DNA of 18,353 nt, from positions 1 through 18,353 of the forward strand of contig NZ_CAJPMA010000029.1 in the NCBI RefSeq assembly GCF_905371695.1, in the 5' to 3' direction. Source of the stretch: an uncultured Campylobacter sp. (lineage in GTDB: Bacteria > Campylobacterota > Campylobacteria > Campylobacterales > Campylobacteraceae). Within the stretch, counting starts at the first letter, position 1. The number at the start of each line of letters is the position of its first letter. The position numbers and the translations under genes are program-made. Shown in pieces: positions 6,788 through 13,068 of this stretch. Below the pieces are notes generated by a model. The model did not search any database. It saw nothing but the letters and a program-made list of their open reading frames with translations, and was not told where the DNA came from.

Positions 6788-6804
6788 TATCTCTCCTTTA
6801 CGGT

Positions 6805-7014
6805 TTAATTTTGCGTCTTACGCTTTTTAATTTCGGTTAGGCTAAGCCCGCTTTTACCGATATTATCGGTGCTAAGAGCCTCTATCATCACGAGCACGGC
6901 GGCCGGGTCTTTGCCTAAAACTCGCGCCAGAGTATCCGTAACCTCGGCGATGATTTGCGCTTTTTGCTCCGCGCTAGGCTCGGGAGCGGCTACTTTTATG
7001 TTAACGAACGGCAT
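6805..7014 (-). CDS. 4-oxalocrotonate tautomerase family protein
   Basis: A 69-residue protein of the 4-OT superfamily, which forms small hexamers using the N-terminal proline as catalytic base. Pro2 becomes Pro1 after Met removal; PFVNIKVA and the SAEQKAQIIAEVTDTLARVLG helix are typical. When aligned by eye to Pseudomonas 4-OT, the positions of its catalytic Arg11 and Arg39 are Pro12/Glu11 and Leu40, so true 4-oxalocrotonate activity is doubtful; it looks closer to the DmpI-like protein of Helicobacter. The real substrate is unknown. The ATG at 7014 has AAAGGA upstream and a perfect TATAAT 31 bp before that. It heads a minus-strand operon with bcp and the oxidoreductase. Confidence 0.88.
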   Translation of the reverse strand: MPFVNIKVAAPEPSAEQKAQIIAEVTDTLARVLGKDPAAVLVMIEALSTDNIGKSGLSLTEIKKRKTQN

Positions 7015-7045
7015 ATTTTTCCTTTAAGTCGAGATTTAAAACGCG

Positions 7046-7051
7046 ATTATA
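7046..7051 (-). promoter_or_regulatory. -10 box for the tautomerase-bcp-oxidoreductase operon
   Basis: On the minus strand a perfect TATAAT follows TTTAGT, an extended T-rich -10 of the Epsilonproteobacterial sigma-70 kind. Transcription would start near 7039, giving a leader of about 25 nt with AAAGGA before the tautomerase ATG. No clear -35 is seen. Confidence 0.6.
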
Positions 7052-7085
7052 ACTAAATTTAACGCTTTATTTATCTTTTAAATTT

Positions 7086-7091
7086 TAAAAT
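7086..7091 (+). promoter_or_regulatory. Possible -10 box for the 131-aa membrane protein
   Basis: TAAAAT preceded by TTTTAAATT on the plus strand, about 23 bp before the ATG at 7114, in the short divergent region shared with the tautomerase promoter. Start would be near 7098, leaving a 16-nt leader with AGGGG. It is tentative because the region is generally AT-rich. Confidence 0.35.
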
Positions 7092-7113
7092 ACGGCCTAA
7101 AAAAGGGGCTAAA

Positions 7114-7509
7114 ATGGATTACAACAAAGACGGCAAAGGCTTCGTGTGCGCGGTATATAAGCTGATTTGCGGGCGGAAATTTTACGCGGTTTGCTTTGCG
7201 GTTTTAGCCTGCTTACTCGCGGCTTTAAATTTTAGCGATTTCTCGCCGCAAGAAGAGGGCAGGAAGCTAACGGCGCTTTACGCGCTGATCGCGTGCGCGG
7301 CGGGATTTGCGCTAAATTTCGCGCAGCCTTTAAAATTCGCACCTAAAATAGTCGGATTTTTAACCGCGATCGCTTCGCTAGGCGTCGCGCTTCATAATCT
7401 AAACGCGCTAAATTCGCCGCTATTTTACGCGGCGGCGGCGTTTGAGGCAGGGGTTATCGGAGCGCTGCTGTGTTGGTTCGTTTATAACGCTCGCAGCGAG
7501 GAAATTTAG
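7114..7509 (+). CDS. Small integral membrane protein (unknown function)
   Basis: A 131-residue protein of which most is hydrophobic. Four membrane helices are visible at about residues 22-41, 52-70, 77-96 and 103-124, after a short charged N-terminus (MDYNKDGKG) and ending in a charged NARSEEI tail. No conserved motif was recognised. The ATG at 7114 has AGGGG a few bases upstream. The gene is transcribed away from the tautomerase operon and lies 138 nt before queH on the same strand. The intervening stretch has no clear terminator, so they may share a transcript. Function is unknown. Confidence 0.75.
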   Translation: MDYNKDGKGFVCAVYKLICGRKFYAVCFAVLACLLAALNFSDFSPQEEGRKLTALYALIACAAGFALNFAQPLKFAPKIVGFLTAIASLGVALHNLNALNSPLFYAAAAFEAGVIGALLCWFVYNARSEEI

Positions 7510-7647
7510 CTTTTACGCGCCTTCTTGCGGGCGTCTTTGAAAGAGTTGGTAAAATTTCGGCTCGATAAACCGTTGTTTTATCTAGGCCTAAATTTTACGT
7601 CGCGACTTTCAAATTCGCCGCGAGATTAGCCGTAAATCAGGAGAAAA

Positions 7648-8721
7648 ATGTTAGTTCATATTTGCTGCTCGGTCGACAGCCACTATTTTCTGCAACGCCT
7701 GCGCGCCGACCGTCCGTACGAGCGTCTCATCGGCTATTTCTACGACCCCAACATCCACCCGTACAGCGAGTTTTTGATGAGGTTTCGCGACGTAAAAAGA
7801 AGCTGCGAAAAGCTAGGCGTCGAGCTTATTTGCGGCGAATACGAGTACGAGGCGTGGCTAGAGGGCGCAAAGGGCCTTGAAAACGAGCCCGAAAAGGGCA
7901 AGCGCTGTGCGTATTGCTTTGATTTTCGCGTGGGAAATTCGGCCCAAAAAGCGCGCGAACTAGGCGAAAAATCGATCACCACGACGCTGCTGATGAGTCC
8001 GAAAAAGGACTTCTCGCAGCTTGAAGCTGCGCTAAATAAGGCTGCGGGGAAATACGGCCTTGAAACCTTTGCCGTGGACTACCGCGCTGGCGGCGGCACG
8101 AACGCGCAGTTTGAGCTTGCTAAAAAAGATAAACTCTATCATCAAAACTACTGCGGCTGTATTTTTGGGCTTAGCAAGCAGCGCGAGGCGCAAAAACTGC
8201 CGCTTAGCGAGCTGATGAGCGAGGTGGGCGGGCGCGTGATGCCGGGCGGCATCGAGGAGCGGCTGGAGCTTTATGAAAAGGTTCGAGAGTGCGAGGCTGC
8301 GGGCGCGTCGTTTCATCTATCGCGCAAATATTTTCTAAACTACCGCTTGCTGCGCGCCTACGTCAAATTTGACAAAGCCGCCCTGCCGTCGTATTTTCTA
8401 CTTTACTCGCATTTTAAGCGCGAAAATGTCAAATTTAGCGTGAGCGAGGCGGCGCAAATTTGCGACGAGCTGCGAGACGGCGTGACGCTGTTAAATTTAG
8501 CTAAATTTAACGAGCTCTCGGGCGAAAAATTCGCTAGCGTAAACGAGCTTTGCCGCGCTCCTATCGCCGTATCTCGCGAGCTGGAAATCCGCCGCGAGCT
8601 GTGCGGAGAATTTAGCCAAAATCCCATAATCGTACTGGATGAAATTCGCGCCGGCAGATACGAAATCTACGCTAAAGACGAGCTTTATAACGATAGTCGC
8701 GAGGTTTTGGTTCTAGAATAA
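7648..8721 (+). CDS. queH: Epoxyqueuosine reductase QueH with C-terminal extension
   Basis: QueH (formerly DUF208) reduces epoxyqueuosine to queuosine at tRNA position 34 and is the non-cobalamin alternative to QueG. Family marks are the N-terminal HICC (C6, C7), FYDPNIHPYSEFLMR, RCAYCFDFR (C87, C90), TTTLLMSPKK and YHQNYCGCIFGL (C169, C171); the cysteines are expected to hold the iron-sulfur cluster and take part in catalysis. The conserved domain ends near residue 180. A further 175 residues or so, without a family I recognise, make it nearly twice the minimal length. The ATG at 7648 has AGGAG seven bases upstream. It lies just before fabZ, as in C. jejuni (Cj0272, from memory). Confidence 0.92.
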   Translation: MLVHICCSVDSHYFLQRLRADRPYERLIGYFYDPNIHPYSEFLMRFRDVKRSCEKLGVELICGEYEYEAWLEGAKGLENEPEKGKRCAYCFDFRVGNSAQKARELGEKSITTTLLMSPKKDFSQLEAALNKAAGKYGLETFAVDYRAGGGTNAQFELAKKDKLYHQNYCGCIFGLSKQREAQKLPLSELMSEVGGRVMPGGIEERLELYEKVRECEAAGASFHLSRKYFLNYRLLRAYVKFDKAALPSYFLLYSHFKRENVKFSVSEAAQICDELRDGVTLLNLAKFNELSGEKFASVNELCRAPIAVSRELEIRRELCGEFSQNPIIVLDEIRAGRYEIYAKDELYNDSREVLVLE

Positions 8722-8726
8722 ATTTC

Positions 8727-8748
8727 TAAGTAAACTTACTATTAGTAA
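8727..8748. promoter_or_regulatory. Inverted-repeat cluster at the fabZ promoter (operator candidate)
   Basis: TAAGT-aa-ACTTA (8727-8738) overlaps TTACTA-t-TAGTAA (8736-8748), giving three alternating AGTAA/TTACT half-sites centred 7-8 bp apart. The second palindrome ends 8 bp before the likely -10, where a repressor or activator would act. All arms are AT-rich, so chance is not excluded. No cognate regulator is identifiable in the window. Confidence 0.4.
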
Positions 8749-8756
8749 AATTTTGA

Positions 8757-8762
8757 TAAAAT
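8757..8762 (+). promoter_or_regulatory. -10 box of the fabZ-lpxA-clpX-mreBC-carB block
   Basis: TAAAAT preceded by TTTTGA forms a typical extended -10. Transcription would start near 8769, leaving a leader of about 27 nt with AAAGG before the GTG start of fabZ. No -35 is recognisable. It is the only good promoter seen ahead of the six-gene block. Confidence 0.5.
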
Positions 8763-8795
8763 CCGAGCTAAATTTTCCCACCAAAGGCTAACAAA

Positions 8796-9242
8796 GTGAT
8801 AGACGTCGTAGAAATTCAAAAAATTCTCCCGCATAGATTCCCGTTTTTATTAATCGACAGAGTGATAGAGATCGAGCCCGCAAAGCACGTTATAGCTTAT
8901 AAAAACGTCACGATCGGCGAACCGATATTTCAGGGGCATTTTCCGGGTCATCCGATATATCCCGGCGTCATGATCATCGAAGGCATGGCGCAGGCCGGCG
9001 GCGTGCTGGCGTTTAAGAGCATGAGCGACGAGCACCAAGCAAACATCGAAAATAAAGTCGTTTATTTTATGAGCATCGACGGAGCGAAATTTCGCCATCC
9101 CGTGCGCCCCGGAGATAGACTCGAATACCGCCTAGAAGTGCTAAAACACAAGGGTAACATCTGGGTGCTAAAAGGCGAGGCTTACGTAGACGGTACGCTA
9201 GCGTGCGAGGCCGAGCTAAAAGCTATGATCGTAGATAAATAA
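8796..9242 (+). CDS. fabZ: 3-hydroxyacyl-ACP dehydratase FabZ
   Basis: FabZ dehydrates 3-hydroxyacyl-ACP in fatty-acid elongation, and its pathway shares 3-hydroxyacyl-ACP with lipid A synthesis. The 148-residue hot-dog-fold protein shows ILPHRFPFLLIDRV and the active-site region GHFPGHPIYPGVMIIEGMAQ, with catalytic H48 and E62. The length is normal for the family. The start is a GTG at 8796 preceded by AAAGG eight bases upstream; no ATG fits the N-terminus. The gene heads a dense block, with lpxA 10 nt after its stop. The fabZ-lpxA pairing is common because both draw on the same acyl-ACP pool. Confidence 0.97.
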   Translation: MIDVVEIQKILPHRFPFLLIDRVIEIEPAKHVIAYKNVTIGEPIFQGHFPGHPIYPGVMIIEGMAQAGGVLAFKSMSDEHQANIENKVVYFMSIDGAKFRHPVRPGDRLEYRLEVLKHKGNIWVLKGEAYVDGTLACEAELKAMIVDK

Positions 9243-9252
9243 GCGGGCTAAA

Positions 9253-10038
9253 ATGAAAAATATCCATCCGCAAGCCGTCGTTGAGGACGGCGCGAAGATC
9301 GGCGAGGACGTAACGATCGAAGCCTACGCCTACGTTAGCAAGGACGCGGTTTTGGGCGCGGGCACGCACGTAAAGCAAGGCGCTAGAATCGTAGGCGCGA
9401 CGAAAATCGGCGAGGGAAGTAAAATTTACAGCTATGCTATCGTGGGCGATATTCCGCAGGACGTGAGCTACCGCCCCGAGCAAAATACGGGCGTAATCAT
9501 CGGCAAAAACGCGACCGTGCGCGAATTCGTAACGATAAACTCGGGCACGCATAAAGGCGACGGGATAACTCGCATCGGCGATAACGCGTTTATCATGGCA
9601 TACTGCCACGTCGCGCACGACTGCATAATCGGTAATAACGTGATTTTGGCGAATAACGCTACTTTGGCGGGACACGTGCAAATGGGCGATTACGCCGTAG
9701 TGGGCGGTCTTACGCCGGTGCATCAGTTTGTAAAAATAGGCGAGAGCTGCATGATCGCCGGAGCTAGCGCGCTATCTCAGGACGTTGTGCCGTTTTGCCT
9801 AGCCGAAGGCAACCGCGCCTACATTAGAAGCTTAAATTTGGTAGGAATTCGCCGCCGCTTCGAAAAAGAGCAGGTAGAGGAACTCGTTAAAGCGTATAGG
9901 TTTTTATTTAACGGCGCGAATTTAAAAGATCAAGCTAGCGAGCTAATCGCCAAAACCGGCGACGAAAACGTGAAAAAAATGTGTGATTTTGTACTAAACA
10001 CCGCAAGAGGAATTCCGCTTGCAAAAGGAAGAGATTAA
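9253..10038 (+). CDS. lpxA: UDP-N-acetylglucosamine acyltransferase LpxA
   Basis: LpxA transfers a 3-hydroxyacyl chain from ACP to UDP-GlcNAc, the first step of lipid A synthesis, as a cytoplasmic trimer. The 261-residue protein consists of hexapeptide repeats (IGEDVTIEAYAYVSKDAVLG and onward) forming a left-handed beta helix over about residues 1-185, followed by a C-terminal helical part (RRRFEKEQVEELVKAYRFLF). Catalytic His is H122 in AYCHVAHDC, matching E. coli H125. The length fits the family. The ATG at 9253 is 10 nt after fabZ with only a weak ribosome site. The stop overlaps the clpX start as TAATG, so the two are coupled. Confidence 0.97.
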   Translation: MKNIHPQAVVEDGAKIGEDVTIEAYAYVSKDAVLGAGTHVKQGARIVGATKIGEGSKIYSYAIVGDIPQDVSYRPEQNTGVIIGKNATVREFVTINSGTHKGDGITRIGDNAFIMAYCHVAHDCIIGNNVILANNATLAGHVQMGDYAVVGGLTPVHQFVKIGESCMIAGASALSQDVVPFCLAEGNRAYIRSLNLVGIRRRFEKEQVEELVKAYRFLFNGANLKDQASELIAKTGDENVKKMCDFVLNTARGIPLAKGRD

Positions 10039-11276
10039 TGGCTAGAAAATGTAATTTTTGCGGCGAAGCGGAGTCTGAGGACAGAAGGCTTTTAACGGAT
10101 ATCGCGGGTAGCTCGTTTATCTGCGAATACTGCATAAGCGCCGCTTACAATATGATCTACGGCGACGCAAGCGCGCAAGATCGCGAAGAAAATAGCGAAA
10201 ATAAAAAATTCGAATATAAAAATTTAACCCCCAAAGAACTAAAAGCGGTGCTTGATAGCTACGTCGTCGGTCAGGAGCGCGCTAAAAAGGTATTTAGCGT
10301 GGGCGTTTATAACCACTATAAAAGAATTTTTAGAAAAGACGAAAGCGCCGACGATACGGAAATCTCAAAATCAAATATCTTGCTCGTAGGGCCTACGGGC
10401 AGCGGCAAGACGCTAATGGCGCAGACGTTGGCTAAATTTCTAGACGTGCCTATCGCTATCTGCGACGCTACGAGCCTAACGGAAGCGGGCTACGTCGGCG
10501 AAGACGTAGAAAATATTCTGACTCGTCTTTTGCAGGCCGCGGACGGCGACGTAAAGCGCGCCGAGCAGGGCATAGTTTTCGTCGATGAGATAGACAAGAT
10601 CGCTAGGATGAGCGAGAACCGCTCGATCACGCGCGACGTTAGCGGCGAGGGCGTGCAGCAGGCGCTTTTAAAAATCATTGAGGGCAGCCTCGTAAATATC
10701 CCTCCAAAAGGCGGCAGAAAGCACCCGAATCAAGAATTTATCCAGATAGATACGACTAATATTTTATTCGTCTGCGGCGGGGCATTTGACGGATTGCTCG
10801 ATATTATCGAGAGGCGTATCGGCAAAAACACGCTCGGTTTTAATCAAGAAAAGCGCGGTAAGAGCGAGCGCGAAGACTTGCTAAATTTGCTAGAACCGGA
10901 CGATTTGGTACATTACGGGCTAATCCCCGAGCTAATCGGCAGGCTTCACGCCGTAGCTACGCTAAACGAAATAACCAAAGAAGATATGATTAAAATTTTA
11001 ACCGAGCCTAAAAACGCGATCTTAAAGCAGTATCAAAAGCTCTTCGCGATCGACGGCGTAACGCTAAAATTCGACGACGACGCGCTCGCGGAGGTAGCGA
11101 ATTTAGCGATTGAGCGAAAAACGGGCGCGCGCGGACTTCGCAGTATAATGGAAGAAATAATGATCGACGTTATGTATGATTTACCCGAATTTGCGGGTTA
11201 CGAGGTCGTTATCTCAAAAGAGGTCGTTAAAGACGGCGCAAAACCTATCTTTATAAAACAAAACCAAAGCGCGTAA
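10038..11276 (+). CDS. clpX: ATP-dependent Clp protease ATP-binding subunit ClpX
   Basis: ClpX is the hexameric AAA+ unfoldase that feeds substrates to ClpP. At 412 residues it has the usual length. The N-terminal zinc domain shows CNFC (C5, C8) and ICEYC (C29, C32). Walker A is GPTGSGKT (about 118-125), Walker B is IVFVDEIDK (about 179-187), the pore loop is GYVG just after the Walker A region, and the sensor-2 segment is GARGLRSIMEE. The start overlaps the lpxA stop by one base, with AAGGAAGAG upstream. No clpP lies in the window. mreB follows 9 nt downstream. Its place inside a lipid A and cell-shape block is conserved in C. jejuni (from memory). Confidence 0.98.
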   Translation: MARKCNFCGEAESEDRRLLTDIAGSSFICEYCISAAYNMIYGDASAQDREENSENKKFEYKNLTPKELKAVLDSYVVGQERAKKVFSVGVYNHYKRIFRKDESADDTEISKSNILLVGPTGSGKTLMAQTLAKFLDVPIAICDATSLTEAGYVGEDVENILTRLLQAADGDVKRAEQGIVFVDEIDKIARMSENRSITRDVSGEGVQQALLKIIEGSLVNIPPKGGRKHPNQEFIQIDTTNILFVCGGAFDGLLDIIERRIGKNTLGFNQEKRGKSEREDLLNLLEPDDLVHYGLIPELIGRLHAVATLNEITKEDMIKILTEPKNAILKQYQKLFAIDGVTLKFDDDALAEVANLAIERKTGARGLRSIMEEIMIDVMYDLPEFAGYEVVISKEVVKDGAKPIFIKQNQSA

Positions 11277-11285
11277 AGGAATTTT

Positions 11286-12323
11286 ATGTTTTTAGATCAG
11301 ATTATCGGAATATTTTCAAGCGATATGGGCATTGACTTAGGCACGGCAAACACGTTAGTGCTAGTAAAAGACAAGGGTATTATTATTAACGAGCCCAGCG
11401 TCGTAGCGGTCCGCCGCGAGCGTTACGGCAAACAGAAAATTTTAGCCGTTGGACACGCGGCCAAAGAGATGGTCGGTAAAACGCCGGGCGATATCGAGGC
11501 GATCCGTCCGATGAGAGACGGCGTCATCGCGGATTTTGATATGACGGAAAAGATGATTCGCTACTTCATCGAAAAAACTCACCGCAGAAAGAGCTTTATC
11601 CGCCCTCGTATAATCATCTCCGTGCCTTACGGCTTAACTCAAGTAGAGCGAAAAGCCGTGCGCGAGAGCGCGCTAAGCGCCGGAGCGCGCGAAGTATTTT
11701 TGATCGAGGAGCCGATGGCGGCGGCTATCGGGGCAAATTTACCGGTGCGCGAGCCGCAAGGAAGCCTAGTAGTAGATATCGGCGGAGGAACGACCGAAAT
11801 CGGCGTTGTCTCTTTGGGCGGCTTGGTTATCTCTAAATCTATTCGCACCGCGGGCGATAAGATAGACACTAGCATCGTAAACTACATAAAAGAAAAATAC
11901 AACCTTTTAATCGGCGAGCGAACGGGAGAGGAAATTAAAATTGCGGTAGGCTCGGCCGTGCAGCTAGAACAAGAGCTTTCGGTCGTCGTTAAAGGGCGCG
12001 ATCAAGTAAGCGGGCTGCTTAGTCGTGTGGAGCTAACTAGCGAAGACGTGCGCGAGGCCATGCGCGAGCCGCTAAAAGAGATCGCCGACGCGCTAAAAAC
12101 CGTACTTGAAATGATGCCGCCGGATCTTGCGGGCGATATCGTGGAGACGGGCATCGTGCTAACCGGAGGCGGCGCGCTCATACGCGGACTGGATAAATTT
12201 TTATCAGACATCGTGAAGCTACCCGTTTTCGTGGCGGACGAGCCGCTGCTAGCCGTCGCCAGAGGAACGGGCAAGGCGCTAGAAGAGATAGGACTTTTAC
12301 AGCAACTAACAAATGAAGAGTAA
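11286..12323 (+). CDS. mreB: Rod shape-determining protein MreB
   Basis: MreB is a bacterial actin forming membrane-associated filaments that guide side-wall peptidoglycan synthesis. The 345-residue protein shows the actin-fold signatures: phosphate-1 GIDLGTANTLV (about 15-25), phosphate-2 VDIGGGTTEIGV (about 163-174) and adenosine motif LTGGGALIRGL near the C-terminus. The short N-terminal MFLDQIIGIFSS could serve as an amphipathic membrane anchor. The ATG at 11286 has AAAGGA upstream. The 3' end overlaps mreC by 11 nt, so translation is coupled. Length is normal for the family. Confidence 0.98.
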   Translation: MFLDQIIGIFSSDMGIDLGTANTLVLVKDKGIIINEPSVVAVRRERYGKQKILAVGHAAKEMVGKTPGDIEAIRPMRDGVIADFDMTEKMIRYFIEKTHRRKSFIRPRIIISVPYGLTQVERKAVRESALSAGAREVFLIEEPMAAAIGANLPVREPQGSLVVDIGGGTTEIGVVSLGGLVISKSIRTAGDKIDTSIVNYIKEKYNLLIGERTGEEIKIAVGSAVQLEQELSVVVKGRDQVSGLLSRVELTSEDVREAMREPLKEIADALKTVLEMMPPDLAGDIVETGIVLTGGGALIRGLDKFLSDIVKLPVFVADEPLLAVARGTGKALEEIGLLQQLTNEE

Positions 12324-13068
12324 GCTTGTCGTTTTCGTTCTTATCGCCGTCTTAGCGGCAGTCTCGATTTATGAAGGCGAGATAGCGGGCAAGGCGGCTT
12401 TGGGGGCCGAAAATTTCGCGCTTAAAATTTACGGAGATTTTGCGAGCGCGGTTAAAAATAAAATCAACGAGCATTTTAGGCAAGCTAGCGAAATTTCGGC
12501 GCTTCGCGCTCAAAACGCCGAATTGGAAAAATCGGCGGTGCTTTTAAGCAGTTTCGCAAACGAGCTAAATCAAATTTTAAAAGATAAAAACGTAAGCGCG
12601 TATTCGCCGCAAGTTAAGCTAGTACGCGCTCTAAGCTATGCGCAGATTAGCGATTACGACAAGATTTGGCTACAAAATTTCGAGGGCTTCGACCCGAGTA
12701 AAATTTACGGGCTTATTTATCAGGGTAAAAGCGCGGGCATCGTGATCGGCAAAAACGATCGTCCATTAGCGCTGCTGCAAACCGACCCTAAAAGCATTTT
12801 CGCAGTTTCTATCGGAGGCGAAAAAATTCCGGGCGTCGCTCACGGCGATAACGATAAAATCGTAGTAAAATTTATCCCGCAGTGGTTATTCCCGAAAATA
12901 GGCGACGAAGTTTTTACTAGCGGACTCGACGGGATATTTTTCGGCGGAGTGGGCGTCGGGAAAGTCTCTGAAGTCCTTGAAGAAAGCCTATATAAAAGCG
13001 TCGTCGTGGAGCCTTACGTGAAGCTTAGCATTCCATCATATCTATACGTCGTAACAAAGGAAAAATAA
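12313..13068 (+). CDS. mreC: Rod shape-determining protein MreC
   Basis: MreC is a bitopic inner-membrane protein linking MreB to the periplasmic wall-building enzymes. The 251-residue protein has a single N-terminal helix (about 4-21), a coiled coil at about 50-90 (SEISALRAQNAELEKSAVLL), then the beta-rich periplasmic domain with LVRALSYAQISDYDKIWL and GDEVFTSGLDGIFFGGVGVG. The ATG at 12313 lies inside the end of mreB and has no strong ribosome site of its own, consistent with coupling. The stop overlaps the carB start as TAATG. No mreD follows: carB takes the position where many rods carry mreD. Confidence 0.95.
   Translation: MKSKLVVFVLIAVLAAVSIYEGEIAGKAALGAENFALKIYGDFASAVKNKINEHFRQASEISALRAQNAELEKSAVLLSSFANELNQILKDKNVSAYSPQVKLVRALSYAQISDYDKIWLQNFEGFDPSKIYGLIYQGKSAGIVIGKNDRPLALLQTDPKSIFAVSIGGEKIPGVAHGDNDKIVVKFIPQWLFPKIGDEVFTSGLDGIFFGGVGVGKVSEVLEESLYKSVVVEPYVKLSIPSYLYVVTKEK

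Noticed and set aside
7510..7647. Terminator or regulatory RNA between the 131-aa gene and queH
   Set aside because: Only short or interrupted stems (e.g. TCGCG/CGCGA around 7600-7623, and the palindrome GTCGCGAC at 7599) with no T run; nothing firm.
9223..9723. Minus-strand open frame of 166 codons opposite lpxA
   Set aside because: It lies entirely over the strongly conserved fabZ end and lpxA, has an odd composition rich in Arg, His, Val and Ala, and no family likeness; it is an antisense shadow.
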